This document shows, one piece after another, positions 1 to 11,716 of a DNA stretch of 64,000 nt. Under the pieces are notes generated by a model that was not told the origin of the DNA, did not search any database, and saw only the letters and a program-made list of their open reading frames with translations. A program made the translations under genes and the position numbers. The stretch's first letter is position 1, and every line of letters starts with the position of its first letter. This DNA is from Mycolicibacter sinensis (lineage in GTDB: Bacteria; Actinomycetota; Actinomycetes; Mycobacteriales; Mycobacteriaceae): positions 1-64,000 of the forward strand of contig NZ_LZJK01000020.1 in the NCBI RefSeq assembly GCF_001667945.1, read 5' to 3'.

Positions 1-68
1 CCCCGCCCGCCGCGCGGCTCTCGGCCCAGTTGCCGGCCCACCACGTCCAGGTCGGCGGGGTCAACCAC
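1..68 (-). CDS. DUF501 family protein, N-terminal fragment
   Basis: Only the first 22 codons lie in the window; the gene runs off the left edge. From a GTG start it reads VVDPADLDVVGRQLGREPRG, which matches what I recall of the start of the DUF501 protein Rv1025, the gene after the DivIC-like gene Rv1024 in H37Rv. Its GTG overlaps a TGA that would end the proline-rich tail of the upstream gene (GTGGTTGA), a usual coupling arrangement. The family has no established biochemical function. The short length is the main limit on confidence. Confidence 0.6.
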   Translation of the reverse strand, partial: MVDPADLDVVGRQLGREPRGGR

Positions 69-727
69 CGGGCGCAACCGGAACGGGAACGGCGGGAGGC
101 CCCGGCGGTGGGGGCGGCACCCCCCGCCCCCCCCGCGGGACCGGGCGGAGGGTGCGGCACATCGGCGATGGTGTGCCACAGCGCGGTGTACCAGGGGTCA
201 CCGCTGGGACCGATGTTCCCGGGCTCGACACCCGGCTCGCCCGGCACCTCGGCGGTCGCGGGCAGCTGGACCTGATAGGGAATCTCGCCGGGCATGACGA
301 AGCCGAGCCGCTCCCGCGCCTGCGCCCGGATATGCGCTGGGTCATCCATGTTGGCCTTCTGCTGTTGCAGGTCGTTGATCTGGCGGTGCAGCGTGGCTTC
401 CAGCTGGGACTGCTGTTTCATCTCCGCGTGCTGGGCGAAGAACGTGCGGACCGGTCCGGCGAGGGTCAAGGTGAGCACGCACATCACCGCCGCCAGGATG
501 ACCGCACGCCGCGCGGTGAAACCGACCCGCAGCTCCGAGCGCAGATCCGCTGCCGCCGAGGCGGATCGCTTGATCGGCTGGGCTGGTGATTCCGGCGCGC
601 TGCGCGAGGAGCCCGGTCCGCGGCGTACCACCGGTGAGCGGCGCGGGCGGGCGCGTGCGGTTTCACCGGCCCGACCCGGCCGCGACGTCGCGGTGCGCCG
701 CTTCTCGGGCCGTTTCGGATCGGACAT
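61..727 (-). CDS. Septum formation initiator (DivIC/FtsB-like) membrane protein, with a probable frameshift near the 3' end
   Basis: Homologue of Rv1024 by position after eno and by layout: a basic N-terminal tail beginning MSDPKRPEKRR, one membrane helix (AVILAAVMCVLTLTLAG), then a coiled-coil (QHAEMKQQSQLEATLHRQI) and a conserved stretch with ARERLGFVMPGE. FtsB/DivIC proteins act in the divisome with FtsL and FtsQ. The gene starts 19 bp after the eno stop, so the two are likely co-transcribed. The frame used from the ATG stays open to the window edge but becomes non-family-like after a G-tract (complement of 120-134). A one-base shift there gives a Pro/Val tail ending in TGA at 61-63 that overlaps the next gene. 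The end given assumes that shift. Confidence 0.72.
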
Positions 728-745
728 GGCAGCGGCCCCGAGGAG

Positions 746-2116
<1,371 letters not shown>

Positions 2117-2121
2117 CTACG

Positions 2122-2901
2122 TCACAACGGGCGGCCAGCCGCGTACGCGGCGGCCCAGTCCCGCACGGCGCGGGCGTAGATCTCCGATTCGTTGTAGGCC
2201 ATCAGCGCCGTCATCCAGCCCTTCGGCGTGGCCAGATCTTTGCCCCGCCAGCACAGGTAGCCGGCCGCCGACAGCGCAGCGTCGTCGATGTTGTCCGGGC
2301 TGACGATGCCGTCGTTGTTGGCGTCGACGCCGTACAGCCGCCAAGTCTCCGGGATGAACTGCATGGGGCCCATCGCGCGGACCACGCCGTCGTCGTCGGC
2401 CAGGTCCGGCTGCAGGTTCTCGACGATGTGCAGCGTGCCGCCGGTGCCATCGAGACGCACGCCCCGGATCTTCGGCCGCACGTCACCGTTGCGGGCCACC
2501 GTGGCGTGGTTGTAGCGGCCGTGATGACTCTCGATCTGGCCGATGCCGGCCAGCGTCGTCCAGCCGAGGTGGCAGTTGGGGTTCTCCACCTCCGCGACCC
2601 GTGCGGCGTAGGCGTACGCCTCCAGCGCGGTGACCGGGATATCGAGCATCGCGGCCCGCTCGGCGGCCCAGTGGTAGAGCTGATCGGCCGGACGGCCCGC
2701 CACCAGGTCGGTATTCACCGGCGGGACCGGGTCCCCGGGCGGTGGCGGCACGCCCTGCGGGATGGGGTTACCGAGCTGCCAGCTGCAGCTGGACGCCAGC
2801 AGCACGGCCGTCGCAGCCACGACGGCGGTCGTCCGCAGCCAACGATGCGCCGACACCGCTCTCCCCAACCTCGAAACCCTGATCTTTGTCCATCGTTCCA
2901 T
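2122..2901 (-). CDS. lpqU: Lipoprotein LpqU, lytic murein transglycosylase-like
   Basis: Predicted exported protein of 259 residues. After an N-terminal basic region comes a hydrophobic segment ending LLASSC (Cys39), a loose lipobox, then a Pro-rich linker. The body carries a lysozyme-like transglycosylase fold with the likely catalytic Glu124 in GIGQIESHHGR and the later block AMGPMQFIPETW typical of MltB-type enzymes. It would cleave peptidoglycan glycan strands. Position next to eno matches Rv1022. A zinc-finger/SigC reading frame lies upstream on the same strand. Confidence 0.88.
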   Translation of the reverse strand: MERWTKIRVSRLGRAVSAHRWLRTTAVVAATAVLLASSCSWQLGNPIPQGVPPPPGDPVPPVNTDLVAGRPADQLYHWAAERAAMLDIPVTALEAYAYAARVAEVENPNCHLGWTTLAGIGQIESHHGRYNHATVARNGDVRPKIRGVRLDGTGGTLHIVENLQPDLADDDGVVRAMGPMQFIPETWRLYGVDANNDGIVSPDNIDDAALSAAGYLCWRGKDLATPKGWMTALMAYNESEIYARAVRDWAAAYAAGRPL

Positions 2902-2979
2902 GACCCCAGCGCCAGGGACGGCCTTCAGTAGCCCCGCATTCCGGAAAAACCCGGCCTGCCAGCGCGGATATTGGTCGGG

Positions 2980-3540
2980 CTAACCGGTCAGCTCGTCGCG
3001 TTCCGGATCGGCGAGCAGCGCGTCACGGGCGCGGGCGACCCGGGAGCGGATGGTGCCCACCGGGCAGCCGCACACCGCCGCGGCGTCGTGGTAGGACAGC
3101 CCGAACAGCTGGGTCAGCAGCAGCGCCTCACGCTGCTCGGCCGACAGGCCGGCGATCAGGCTGGTGACTTCGACAACGTCCTCGAAGCCACGGCTGGGCC
3201 GGTCGCGGTCGAGCAGCAGTTCGGGGTCGGCGCCGGGAGCGGTGCGCGGACGCGACCGCAGGTACCGGATGTGGTCGGCGACCACCCGGCGCGCAATGGC
3301 CAGCAGCCAGGTCCGGGCACTGGAGCGTCCGGAGAACCGGCCGATCGCGCCGATCGCCCGCAGGAAGGTCTCCTGGGTCAGGTCATCAGCGCTGACGCCA
3401 TCGAAGAGGTAGGCCACGAACCGCCAGACATCGCGCTGGGTGGCCTTGATGAACGCCTCCAGAGCCCGGGTGTCGCCGGCTGCCGCCGCCAGCGCGAGCG
3501 CGGTGACAACGTCATCGTCGACTCGGTCCGCGCTCGCCAT
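2980..3540 (-). CDS. sigC: ECF RNA polymerase sigma factor SigC
   Basis: 186 residues from the ATG giving [17 protein letters not shown]. Sigma region 2 is seen in [16 protein letters not shown] and [15 protein letters not shown], and region 4 in [19 protein letters not shown] followed by [20 protein letters not shown]. This is nearly the M. tuberculosis SigC pattern as I recall it, a sigma factor linked in the literature to copper acquisition. A purine-rich AGGGTGG lies upstream of this start on the minus strand, so it may be translated alone. In H37Rv sigC is Rv2069, far from eno and mazG, so this location differs. Its frame continues upstream into a zinc-finger membrane domain. Confidence 0.88.
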   Translation of the reverse strand: MASADRVDDDVVTALALAAAAGDTRALEAFIKATQRDVWRFVAYLFDGVSADDLTQETFLRAIGAIGRFSGRSSARTWLLAIARRVVADHIRYLRSRPRTAPGADPELLLDRDRPSRGFEDVVEVTSLIAGLSAEQREALLLTQLFGLSYHDAAAVCGCPVGTIRSRVARARDALLADPERDELTG

Positions 3541-4362
3541 GGAAAACCACCCTAGACCCGGCCCTGCGGCGCCACTACGACGCATGGTCGTAGGGATGGT
3601 CGACTGGTTGACCGACCGCAGATGGCGGCCCTTCCGGCCGCGGCTGGAATCGACCGGCGGAGACGCATCGCGGGAGTCGTCTGCGGCTCGGCGCGAGCCG
3701 GTGCCACCGGTACGTTCGCGGGCCACCAGCAACGCGAACAGCAAACCCACCAGGACCGGCAGATGGCTGGCGATCCGCTCGACCGTCACCTGCCCGTGGT
3801 AGGTGTCGATCGCGACGTAGCCGGTCAGCGCCAGCGCATAAACCCCGGTGATTGCGGCAACACCCAGCGCGACCGCCGGCCAGATACCCGCGGCGATCAT
3901 CGCGCCGCCGAGCGCCAACAGCCACGCGGTGGATTCGTGCAGCAAATGCGCCCCGGTGGCCGCGCCGTGCCCGTGCGCCGACACCATGCCGAAGTCCACG
4001 CCGGCGATCTGGGCCAGTGCCATCGCCACCTGCAGCATCCCGACCACGATCAGGGACAGCCGCCGATAGCCCCAGCGCGTCCACCGCGTGCCGGCGGTGA
4101 TCTCGCCGGTGACCGATGTCACGCCGGCTGCCGCCAGAATCTGCGCGGCCAGGTCAGGGCCCGCCGCGGCGTCGGCCCCGGACTCGATCTCGGTCAGCCG
4201 GCGGGCCTGGGCGGCAGCACCGACCAGCCAGCGTCGGCAGCTGCGGCACGATGCCAGGTGCGCGTCGACCTGCTGCGCCGGCAGCTCCTGCTGTTCGCCG
4301 TCGAGCAGGGCCGACAGGGTTTCGCGCACCACCTCGCACCGCATGCCGACATAGTCGCTCAT
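2980..4362 (-). CDS. Zinc-finger (anti-sigma-like) membrane domain read in frame into SigC
   Basis: One uninterrupted frame of 460 codons if started at [12 protein letters not shown] (a second ATG, giving MRCEVVRE, is at 4344). About residues 7-60 form a zf-HC2 anti-sigma zinc finger, with HLASCRSC as the H-x3-C-x2-C core. Several hydrophobic helices follow at about residues 100-230, including [21 protein letters not shown] basic linker leads without a stop codon into a complete SigC-like ECF sigma factor, annotated separately at 2980-3540. The first half resembles mycobacterial zf-HC2 membrane proteins of the Rv0093c type, from memory. Two readings remain: a membrane-tethered sigma/anti-sigma fusion, or an anti-sigma-like gene that lost its stop while SigC keeps its own start. 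The PPE gene at 4468 is divergent. Confidence 0.6.
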   Translation of the reverse strand: MSDYVGMRCEVVRETLSALLDGEQQELPAQQVDAHLASCRSCRRWLVGAAAQARRLTEIESGADAAAGPDLAAQILAAAGVTSVTGEITAGTRWTRWGYRRLSLIVVGMLQVAMALAQIAGVDFGMVSAHGHGAATGAHLLHESTAWLLALGGAMIAAGIWPAVALGVAAITGVYALALTGYVAIDTYHGQVTVERIASHLPVLVGLLFALLVARERTGGTGSRRAADDSRDASPPVDSSRGRKGRHLRSVNQSTIPTTMRRSGAAGPGLGWFSMASADRVDDDVVTALALAAAAGDTRALEAFIKATQRDVWRFVAYLFDGVSADDLTQETFLRAIGAIGRFSGRSSARTWLLAIARRVVADHIRYLRSRPRTAPGADPELLLDRDRPSRGFEDVVEVTSLIAGLSAEQREALLLTQLFGLSYHDAAAVCGCPVGTIRSRVARARDALLADPERDELTG

Positions 4363-4467
4363 TCGGTGCGTGAAGACAAAGATTCGAGAGCCGGGAACCA
4401 AACCGGGCGGCGAGGCGACCACTGGTTGACCGAACAAGATCACGATCGCTGGAAGTGGTGGTGTTTC

Positions 4468-5994
4468 ATGACCGCACCGGTCTGGCTGGCGTCGCCGCCG
4501 GAGGTGCACTCGGCGCTGCTGAGCGCCGGCCCGGGACCCGGTCCGATGCTGGAGGCGGCATCGGCCTGGTCAGCGATGAGCGCCGAGTACACCGAGGTCG
4601 CCGCCGAGCTCGATGCGGTGCTGGCCGGCGTGGAAGCCGGCGCCTGGCAGGGCCCGAGCGCCCAGCAGTACGCGGCCGCGCACGCACCCTATCTGAGCTG
4701 GCTGGCTGAGAGCGCCGCCAAGAGCGCAGGCGCGGCCGCCCTGCACGAGACGGCGGCCGCCGCCTACAGCACCGCGCTGGCCGGTATGCCCACGCTGGCC
4801 GAGCTTGCCGCCAACCACGCCGTGCACGCGACGCTGGTCGCAACGAACTTCTTCGGCATCAACACCATCCCGATCGCGCTGAACGAAGCCGACTACGCCC
4901 GGATGTGGGTCCAGGCCGCGGAGATGATGACCGTCTACCAGGGTGTTGCGGGAGCGGCGCTGGCCTCGGTTCCGCCTGCCACGCCCGCGCCGCCGATCGT
5001 GGCCCCGGGCGCTGCTGAGGCCACCGCGGGGACGAGCTGGGAACAACAAGTCGCCGACTGGCTCACGCAGTTCAACATGGGTTTTGCCGACCCGATCGCC
5101 AAGTGGCTGTGGGCGCAACTGGGAGTCGACGGGTATCCGATCGAGGCGTTTCCGTTTGCCAGCGCGGTGGGCCAGATGCTGGCGCAGATTCCGGGGATGT
5201 CCCCGATTCTGGCGGCGTCGCTGGGATGGACCACTTTCCATACGTTGATGCTGTTGTGGCCGATGGGACAGATCGCTGTGCAGATGGCGATCCCGATCGT
5301 CATGGCCGCGGCGCCCGGCCTCGCCGCTGCCGCCGCCGGGCTCGGTGCGCTCGGCGCGATCGGCGCGGCGGGCGGGGTCGAGCAGGCGGTCGAGCCGACT
5401 CCGCCACTGCCGGTGGCGGGCGGCGCCGGCATCCCGGTCTCCGCGGGCGCCGTGGTACCGGCCGGCGCGGAGGTGTGTGCCTGCGCGGATCCGATCTCGT
5501 CGGCCGGCCCGACTGCTCCGGGCACCGTGAGCGGCGGGATGCCGGCCGGCGGCGGCGCAGCCGGCGGCGGCCCGGGTGTCGGTTTCGGGCCGACCTCGTG
5601 TCTGTACCTGGTCAGCAGCGCCTCGTCGGCGGCGCGCAGCTCCAGCGGTGCGCGGCGTTCCCGCAGCGCCGAAGAAGAGGCGTCCGAAAGCCAGGGCGCC
5701 CCAGCAGAATCTGCGGCCCAGGCGCTGGCCGCCAAGCGCCGGCGCCGCCACCGCGCCCAGCAGCACGGGTTCGGCGACGAATACATGGACATGAACGTCG
5801 GCGTGACCCCGGACTGGGGCCAGCCGGGAGCCTCGGATTCCGGCGCGGGCCCGTTGGGCTTCGCCGGCACCGCCACCGAGGCGCGCCGCCGCGCGGCGGG
5901 AATCACCGTGCTCGCCGGCGAGGGGCTCGACACCGAGCCGCGGATGCCGATGCTGCCGGGCGGCTGGGGCGAGGACTCCGATTCTCATAACTAG
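4468..5994 (+). CDS. PPE family protein, PPW subfamily
   Basis: 508 residues from ATG. The N-terminal PPE domain (about 1-180) has [10 protein letters not shown] and the WxG-type turn AWQGPS. The C-terminal region carries both PPW marks, GFAGT and a P-x2-P-x2-W motif (PMLPGGW), near the end. The middle has hydrophobic Ala/Gly-rich segments and a cysteine pair (VCACAD). Members are typically exported by ESX systems to the cell envelope. No PE partner lies next to it, unlike the PPE at 46-48 kb. It is divergent from the zinc-finger/sigC gene with about 105 bp between them, so the two may share a control region. Confidence 0.9.
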   Translation: MTAPVWLASPPEVHSALLSAGPGPGPMLEAASAWSAMSAEYTEVAAELDAVLAGVEAGAWQGPSAQQYAAAHAPYLSWLAESAAKSAGAAALHETAAAAYSTALAGMPTLAELAANHAVHATLVATNFFGINTIPIALNEADYARMWVQAAEMMTVYQGVAGAALASVPPATPAPPIVAPGAAEATAGTSWEQQVADWLTQFNMGFADPIAKWLWAQLGVDGYPIEAFPFASAVGQMLAQIPGMSPILAASLGWTTFHTLMLLWPMGQIAVQMAIPIVMAAAPGLAAAAAGLGALGAIGAAGGVEQAVEPTPPLPVAGGAGIPVSAGAVVPAGAEVCACADPISSAGPTAPGTVSGGMPAGGGAAGGGPGVGFGPTSCLYLVSSASSAARSSSGARRSRSAEEEASESQGAPAESAAQALAAKRRRRHRAQQHGFGDEYMDMNVGVTPDWGQPGASDSGAGPLGFAGTATEARRRAAGITVLAGEGLDTEPRMPMLPGGWGEDSDSHN

Positions 5995-6115
5995 CGCAAG
6001 CGTCCGCAGACGTCGTCGCACAGGACCGCCGCGAGCAGGTACGCGCCTGGATCCACGTCTGGGCGCGACCCGCTCTCGTGGCCCACGCTGTCCGCACGCG
6101 AAAAGCGCAGTCGGA

Positions 6116-6135
6116 CCTGCCGTTGGAACGGCAGG
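6116..6135. terminator. Hairpin between convergent PPE and mazG genes
   Basis: CCTGCCGT and ACGGCAGG form a perfect 8-bp stem with loop TGGA in the 160-bp gap between two genes that face each other. The position suits a bidirectional terminator. No T-run follows on either side. Confidence 0.5.
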
Positions 6136-6154
6136 CGCCGCAATATCCTCCTAA

Positions 6155-7099
6155 TTAAGGCTGATCCACCCAGTAAGCGCGCCACTCCTGCTCGCTGATC
6201 TCGCCCAGCGGGGCGGGATCGTCGAGGACGTCCACGCCGCCGCCGCGCGCCACCGCGATCTCCTTCTCCACGGCACGGACGGTGTCCATGAATTCCAAAA
6301 CCGCTGAGCGCAGCTGGTTTTCGACATCGACGTCGGCGGTGACGGTGACTGTGGTGATGGTGTCGGGGATCAGCTCGGCGGGCAGGCCGGCGCGGGTGAC
6401 GCGCTGCAGCACCTTGCTCGTCAACGCCAACGCCGGCTGGGCGGTGGACAGGTCGTCCATGATCGAGTTCCGGGAGCGCTTTTCGAGCGCTTTACGTTCT
6501 TCCCACTGCGCCACCTGGTCTTCGAGCGAGATCTCCTCACCGGCGAGCACCGCCGGCACCCGGTTGCCCAGCTTGCGCAGCAGTGCGTCGGCGACGTCGT
6601 CGATGCCGAAGGGATGCTCCGGGGCGTCCTCGGCGATGCGGGCGTGGAACAGCACCTGCAACAGCACGTCGCCGAGTTCCTCACGCAGTTCCTCGGCATC
6701 CCCGCTGCGCACCGCGTCGAACAACTCGTAGGTCTCCTCGAGCAGGAACCGGCGCAGCGAGTCGTGGGTCTGCTCGCTCTCCCACGGTCCGGCGGTGCGC
6801 AACCGGTCCATGATCGCGACCGCATCGATCAACCGCTCCCCCGGCGGCGCATCCGGCGCGGCGATCAGCGTCTCGCCGGCCGCCAGGCGCGCGACGACGG
6901 CGGGATGATCGCGATCTGAGGACAGCAGCACCGGGGCCTGCCCCTCGAAGGCACCGGAGAGCACCGACTGGGCAGACGGCAGCGACCACGGCACCGCGAT
7001 CGGCAGCTCCTCGGTGTAGACGACGTCGCCGGTCAGCAACGCCAAAGCCTCCACCGGCACCAGTGCGGGCCGGCGGGGGTCGACCAGGACGACGGTCAT
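6155..7099 (-). CDS. mazG: Nucleoside triphosphate pyrophosphohydrolase MazG
   Basis: 314 residues. The catalytic MazG domain (about 110-200) shows the metal-binding pattern EETYE (121-125) followed by EELREELGD (about 136-144). Such enzymes hydrolyse noncanonical or damaged NTPs to NMP and pyrophosphate; in M. tuberculosis MazG is linked to removing oxidised dCTP. The start ATG overlaps the mfd stop by 4 bp, so the two repair-related genes are translationally coupled, as for Rv1020-Rv1021. The end faces the PPE gene across a hairpin. Confidence 0.94.
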   Translation of the reverse strand: MTVVLVDPRRPALVPVEALALLTGDVVYTEELPIAVPWSLPSAQSVLSGAFEGQAPVLLSSDRDHPAVVARLAAGETLIAAPDAPPGERLIDAVAIMDRLRTAGPWESEQTHDSLRRFLLEETYELFDAVRSGDAEELREELGDVLLQVLFHARIAEDAPEHPFGIDDVADALLRKLGNRVPAVLAGEEISLEDQVAQWEERKALEKRSRNSIMDDLSTAQPALALTSKVLQRVTRAGLPAELIPDTITTVTVTADVDVENQLRSAVLEFMDTVRAVEKEIAVARGGGVDVLDDPAPLGEISEQEWRAYWVDQP

Positions 7100-10000
7100 C
7101 GTCGGCCGGCCGGCGCGGCGGCGTTGTCAACGGCTGCCGGACCGGTCACATCGACGTGGCCTTGCGGTTTGCCCTCCAGCGCTGAGATCAGGTCGGCCAC
7201 CATCTGGACGAGTTCGACGTCGCGGATGCGGGGGGCACCGACCGAGGAGCCGGCGCGCGGGATCGGGACCTGGATGGTGGCGGTGGTGGCGCGGTAACTG
7301 GCGGCCGGGTGCAGCCGCTTGAGCCGCAACTGGGCGGAGTCGGCGAGCGTCATCGGGGCCAGCCGCAACGTCGTCGCCGACGGCGCCGAAACCTCGGTGA
7401 TCCCGACGCTGCGGCACAGCAGCCGCAGCCGGGCCACCGCCACCAGCCGGCCCGCCGGCTCGGGCAGCGGCCCGTACCGGTCGGTCAGCTCCTCTACCAC
7501 CGCGCCCACGGCCTCATCATCGGGGGCGGCGGCCAGCCGGCGGTAGGCCTCCAGCCGCAGCCGGTCGGAGTTGATGTACTCCGGCGGCAGGTGGGCGTCG
7601 ACGGGCAGGTCGATGCGGACGTCCTTGGTCTCCTCGCTGGTGACGGTCTCTCCGTTGAACGCCGCCCGGTACGCCTCGACGGCTTCGCCGACCAGCCGCA
7701 CATACAGGTCGAAGCCCACCCCGGCGACGTGCCCGGACTGCTCCACCCCCAACACGTTGCCGGCACCCCGGATCTCCAGGTCCTTCATCGCCACCGCCAT
7801 CCCGGCGCCGAGTTCATTGTTCTGGGCGATGGTGGCCAACCGGTCGTGGGCCGTCTCGGTCAGCGGCGTTTCCTTCGGGTACAGGAAGTAGGCGTAGCCG
7901 CGTTCCCGGCTGCGCCCCACCCGGCCGCGCAGCTGGTGCAGCTGGGAGAGCCCGAAGGTGTCGGCACGTTCGACGATCAAGGTGTTGGCGTTGGAGATGT
8001 CCAGGCCGGTTTCGATGATCGTGGTGCACACCAGGATGTCGTATTCGCGGTTCCAGAAGCCCTGCACGGTGGTCTCCAGCAGTTCCTCGGGCATCTGGCC
8101 GTGCGCCACGACGACCCGGGCCTCGGGCACCAGCGCGCGCACCCGGGCGGCGGCCGCGTCGATGGAGCTGACCCGGTTGTGCACGTAGAACACCTGGCCG
8201 TCGCGCAGCAGCTCTCGCCGCAGCGCCGCCGCGACCTGCTTGTCGTCGTGCGGGCCGACATAGGTCAGCACCGGGTAGCGATCCTCCGGTGGGGTCAGGA
8301 TCGTCGACATCTCCCGGATGCCGGCCAGGCTCATCTCCAGCGTGCGCGGGATCGGGGTGGCACTCATGGTGAGCACGTCGACGTGCGTGCGCAGCGCCTT
8401 GATGTGCTCCTTGTGCTCGACACCGAACCGTTGCTCCTCGTCGACGATCACCAGACCGAGGTCCTTCCAGCGCACCCCGGTCTGCAGCAGCCGATGGGTA
8501 CCGATCACGACGTCGACGGCACCGTCGGCCAGCCCGTCGATCACCGCCTTGGACTCTTTCGGGTCGGTGAACCGGGACAATCCCTTGACCGTGACCGGGA
8601 ACCCTGCCATGCGGGAGCTGAACGTCTGCAGGTGCTGATCGGCCAGCAGCGTGGTGGGCACCAGCACCGCGACCTGCTTACCGTCCTGGACGGCCTTGAA
8701 CGCCGCGCGCACCGCGATCTCGGTCTTGCCATAGCCGACATCGCCGCAGATCACCCGGTCCATCGGGACCGGTTTTTCCATGTCGGCTTTGACCTCGCTG
8801 ATCGCGGTGAGCTGGTCGACGGTCTCGGTGAACCCGAAGGCGTCCTCCATCTCGGCCTGCCAGGGGGTGTCCGGGGCGAACGCATGTCCGGGCGCGGCTT
8901 GGCGTTTGGCGTAGAGCGCCACTAGTTCGTCGGCGATCTCCCGCACCGCCTTGCGGGCTTTGGTCTTGGTCTGGCTCCAGTCGCTGCCGCCGAGCCTGCT
9001 CAATGCGGGGGCCTGCCCGCCGACGTAGCGGGACAACTGGTCCAGCGCGTCCATCGGCACGTAGAGCTTGTCGGTTTTGTTCGCCGTACCGCCGCGTTTG
9101 CCGGAGGCGTATTCCAGCACCAGGTATTCGCGGCGCGCCCCGCCCACGGTGCGCTCGGTCATCTCCACGAATTTGCCGATGCCGTGCTGATCGTGCACCA
9201 CCAGGTCGCCGGCGGTCAGTGCCAGCGGGTCGACGGCGTTGCGGCGCTTGGCCGCCAGCCGCTTGCCCTCCGGTCCGGCGACCCGGTTGCCGGTCAGGTC
9301 GGTCTCGGTGACGATGACCAGGTTGGCGCCGGCGACCACCAGTCCCTCGTGCAGCGGGCCGGCCAGCACCCCGACCACCCCGGACTTGGGCGCGGCACCG
9401 GGCTCCAACATGGTTGCCGGGGTGTCGGATTCGGCGAGCTGCTCCACCAGCCGCCTTGCCGTGCCCACACCGGGCGCCACGACCGCCGCGGCGCCGCCGG
9501 TCGAGGTGTGCGCGCGCAGCATGGCGAAGATCTCGTCGATATCGCGTTGCCGGCCCCGCGCCGACGGCGACGGGCGCACGTCGAGCTGGATCGCGGACTC
9601 GTCGGAGAGCTGGCTCAGCGTCCACCACGGATGTCCGGCGGCCACCGCGGCCTCGGCAACCTCGTCGAGCTCCCGGAATCCCGACCCGCCCAGCTGCTCG
9701 ATGTCGATCGGCGCGTCACCGCCGATCGCCGCGACCGACCAGGACGCCTCCAGAAACTCGCGGCCGGTCTTGATCAGGTCGGCGCCGCGGGCGCGGACCT
9801 TCTCCGGGTCACAGACCAGCACCGGGGTGCCGGCGCCGAGCTGATCGGTCAGCAGCGCCTGCGGGCCGGGACGCAGCACCGGACCCAGCGCCTCCATGCC
9901 GTCGACCGGGATACCCTCGGCGAGCTTCGCCAGCATGTCGCCGACGGTGCCGGTGACGGTGCTGCCCTCGCCGTGCGGCTGCTCGCGTGCCAGCGCCGAC

Positions 10001-10773
10001 ATTTCCATGGCCCGCGCCCGCACCTCGTCGGTGAGCAGTAACTCCCGGCAGGGCATCGCCACCACGGTGCCCGCCTCGATCTCGGGGATGGAGCGCTGGT
10101 CGGCCACCGAGAACGGCCGCATCTCGGTGATCTCGTCGCCCCAGAACTCGATGCGCACCGGGTGCTCCGCGGTCGGCGGGAAGACGTCGAGGATCCCGCC
10201 GCGCACCGCGAACTCGCCGCGTTTGCCGACCAGGTCGACCCGGGTGTAGGCCAGCTCGACCAGCCGGGCGATCACCGCGTCGAACGGTGTCTCGTCGCCG
10301 ACGGCCAGCATGACCGGTTCGATCGTCTCCAGTTGCGGGGTCATCGGCTGCAGCAGCGACCGGGCCGTGGTCACCACCACTCGCAGCGGCGGGCCGAGCC
10401 GTGCGTCGTCGGGCCGCGCCAGCCGGCGCAGCAGCAGCATCCGGGCCCCCACGGTGTCCACCCCGGGGGAGAGCCGCTCGTGCGGCAGCGTCTCCCAGGA
10501 CGGGAACAGCGCCACCGTGTCGCCGTAAACCCCGCGCAGTTCGCTGGTCAGGTCCTCGGCCTCGTGGCCGGTGGCAGTGACCACCAGCAGCTCGCTGTTG
10601 CGGGCCAGCGCGGCGGCGACGAAGGGCCGCGCCGCGACCGGGCCGACCAGTTTGAGCTCGGCGGGCCGGTCACCGGCGCGCTCGATGAGATCGGCGAAGG
10701 TCGGCGCGCTCAGTGCGGCTTCGACGAGCCCCGCGATCGGGGTGGCTGGGCTGGCGTGCCCCGGTGCGGTCAT
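7096..10773 (-). CDS. mfd: Transcription-repair coupling factor Mfd
   Basis: About 1225 residues from the ATG giving [12 protein letters not shown]; an open frame extends further upstream but overlaps the TetR gene in another frame. The N-terminal UvrB-like region binds UvrA, an RNA polymerase-interacting domain follows, then a RecG-like translocase with Walker [10 protein letters not shown] (Lys683) and the DEEQ box (778-781), and a C-terminal TRCF domain. It removes stalled RNA polymerase at lesions and recruits UvrABC. It lies between the TetR gene and mazG as in H37Rv (Rv1019-Rv1021). Confidence 0.96.
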   Translation of the reverse strand: MTAPGHASPATPIAGLVEAALSAPTFADLIERAGDRPAELKLVGPVAARPFVAAALARNSELLVVTATGHEAEDLTSELRGVYGDTVALFPSWETLPHERLSPGVDTVGARMLLLRRLARPDDARLGPPLRVVVTTARSLLQPMTPQLETIEPVMLAVGDETPFDAVIARLVELAYTRVDLVGKRGEFAVRGGILDVFPPTAEHPVRIEFWGDEITEMRPFSVADQRSIPEIEAGTVVAMPCRELLLTDEVRARAMEMSALAREQPHGEGSTVTGTVGDMLAKLAEGIPVDGMEALGPVLRPGPQALLTDQLGAGTPVLVCDPEKVRARGADLIKTGREFLEASWSVAAIGGDAPIDIEQLGGSGFRELDEVAEAAVAAGHPWWTLSQLSDESAIQLDVRPSPSARGRQRDIDEIFAMLRAHTSTGGAAAVVAPGVGTARRLVEQLAESDTPATMLEPGAAPKSGVVGVLAGPLHEGLVVAGANLVIVTETDLTGNRVAGPEGKRLAAKRRNAVDPLALTAGDLVVHDQHGIGKFVEMTERTVGGARREYLVLEYASGKRGGTANKTDKLYVPMDALDQLSRYVGGQAPALSRLGGSDWSQTKTKARKAVREIADELVALYAKRQAAPGHAFAPDTPWQAEMEDAFGFTETVDQLTAISEVKADMEKPVPMDRVICGDVGYGKTEIAVRAAFKAVQDGKQVAVLVPTTLLADQHLQTFSSRMAGFPVTVKGLSRFTDPKESKAVIDGLADGAVDVVIGTHRLLQTGVRWKDLGLVIVDEEQRFGVEHKEHIKALRTHVDVLTMSATPIPRTLEMSLAGIREMSTILTPPEDRYPVLTYVGPHDDKQVAAALRRELLRDGQVFYVHNRVSSIDAAAARVRALVPEARVVVAHGQMPEELLETTVQGFWNREYDILVCTTIIETGLDISNANTLIVERADTFGLSQLHQLRGRVGRSRERGYAYFLYPKETPLTETAHDRLATIAQNNELGAGMAVAMKDLEIRGAGNVLGVEQSGHVAGVGFDLYVRLVGEAVEAYRAAFNGETVTSEETKDVRIDLPVDAHLPPEYINSDRLRLEAYRRLAAAPDDEAVGAVVEELTDRYGPLPEPAGRLVAVARLRLLCRSVGITEVSAPSATTLRLAPMTLADSAQLRLKRLHPAASYRATTATIQVPIPRAGSSVGAPRIRDVELVQMVADLISALEGKPQGHVDVTGPAAVDNAAAPAGRR

Positions 10774-10832
10774 GATGCGGGCAATTGTAGGCGGTGGTGC
10801 TGCGGGCGCTGATTTGTGTTGCGGTGCATGCC

Positions 10833-11477
10833 TTATACGTCGTGCAGGGTCGGATCGGCCTCCAGGTGCGTCAGGCCGTTCCAGCACAGGTTGACCAGGT
10901 GCGCGGCCACCACTTCCTTCTTGGGTTCGCGCACATCCAGCCACCACTGAGCCGTCATCGACACCGACCCGACCAACGCCTGGGCGTACAACGGGGCGGT
11001 CTCGGGATCCAGGCCGCGCCGGGAGAAGTCCCCGGCCAGAATCGACGACACCTGGCCGATCGCATCGTTGAGCAGGGTCGAATACGTGCCGGAGCTGATC
11101 GAGGCCGGGGAGTCGCGGATCAGGATCCGGAAACCGTCGGTGTGCTCGTCGACGTAGGTCAGCAATGCCAGCGCGACCCGTTCGACCCGCAGCCGGGACT
11201 GGTTGTTGGTCGACTTGGTCAGCGAGGTGGTGATGCCGTCCAGCAACGCTGACATCTCCCGGTCGACCACCACGGCGTAGAGCCCCTCTTTGCCGCCGAA
11301 ATGCTCGTAGACGACCGGTTTGGACACGTTGGCCCGCAGCGCGATCTCCTCGATGGAGGTGCCTTCGTAGCCCCGTTCGGCGAACAGCGACCGGGCGACG
11401 TCGATGAGTTGGTGCCGGCGTTCGCTGCCGGTCATCCGGGCTCGCGGCGCCCGGCCGTCCTTGTCCAGACCAGCCAC
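10833..11477 (-). CDS. TetR family transcriptional regulator (Rv1019-like)
   Basis: 214 residues from a GTG start giving [13 protein letters not shown] after the initiator, matching the start I recall for Rv1019. The N-terminal helix-turn-helix is in [20 protein letters not shown], followed by [13 protein letters not shown]. The C-terminal half is the ligand-binding domain. Rv1019 has been reported as an autorepressor that also affects mfd and mazG; the same gene order here fits. The start lies only 45 bp from tRNA-Gln, which is divergent, so promoters for both are packed between 11478 and 11522. Confidence 0.93.
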   Translation of the reverse strand: MAGLDKDGRAPRARMTGSERRHQLIDVARSLFAERGYEGTSIEEIALRANVSKPVVYEHFGGKEGLYAVVVDREMSALLDGITTSLTKSTNNQSRLRVERVALALLTYVDEHTDGFRILIRDSPASISSGTYSTLLNDAIGQVSSILAGDFSRRGLDPETAPLYAQALVGSVSMTAQWWLDVREPKKEVVAAHLVNLCWNGLTHLEADPTLHDV

Positions 11478-11522
11478 GCAACCAGCGTAGCCGTTTGGAC
11501 TAGAGTCACTGCCGAGCACCGA

Positions 11523-11594
11523 TCCGTCGTGGTGTAATCGGCAGCACCTCTGATTTTGGTTCAGATAGTTCAGGTTCGAGTCCTGGCGACGGAG
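11523..11594 (+). tRNA. tRNA-Gln (anticodon TTG)
   Basis: A full cloverleaf can be drawn by hand. The acceptor stem is TCCGTCG paired with CGACGGA, with discriminator G. The anticodon stem is TCTGA/TCAGA with loop TTTTGGT and anticodon TTG at 11556-11558. The T-arm contains GGTTCGAGTCC. CCA is not encoded. It marks the left edge of the 37-kb region absent from H37Rv; tRNA genes are common integration sites, but I found no second copy of its 3' end at the right edge. A TAGAGT hexamer at 11501-11506 could be its -10 element. Confidence 0.95.
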
Positions 11595-11716
11595 CTTGTA
11601 TCCGCATTTGGCGCATTTCCGGCCGCGACGAACGCCAGTGTTGCGCGCTTACAGCTGATAGCGTGCGGTGATGCGTTTCCCGCATCGCTTCGGCCGTTCG
11701 CGCAAGGAACCGAAGG

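Noticed and set aside
3622..4467. Upstream extension of the PPE frame
   Set aside because: It runs antisense to the zinc-finger domain, and the PPE family start ([12 protein letters not shown]) fits the ATG at 4468.
11574..11594. tRNA-Gln 3' end as an attachment site of an integrated element
   Set aside because: No second copy was seen by eye near 48.2-48.7 kb and no integrase gene is present.
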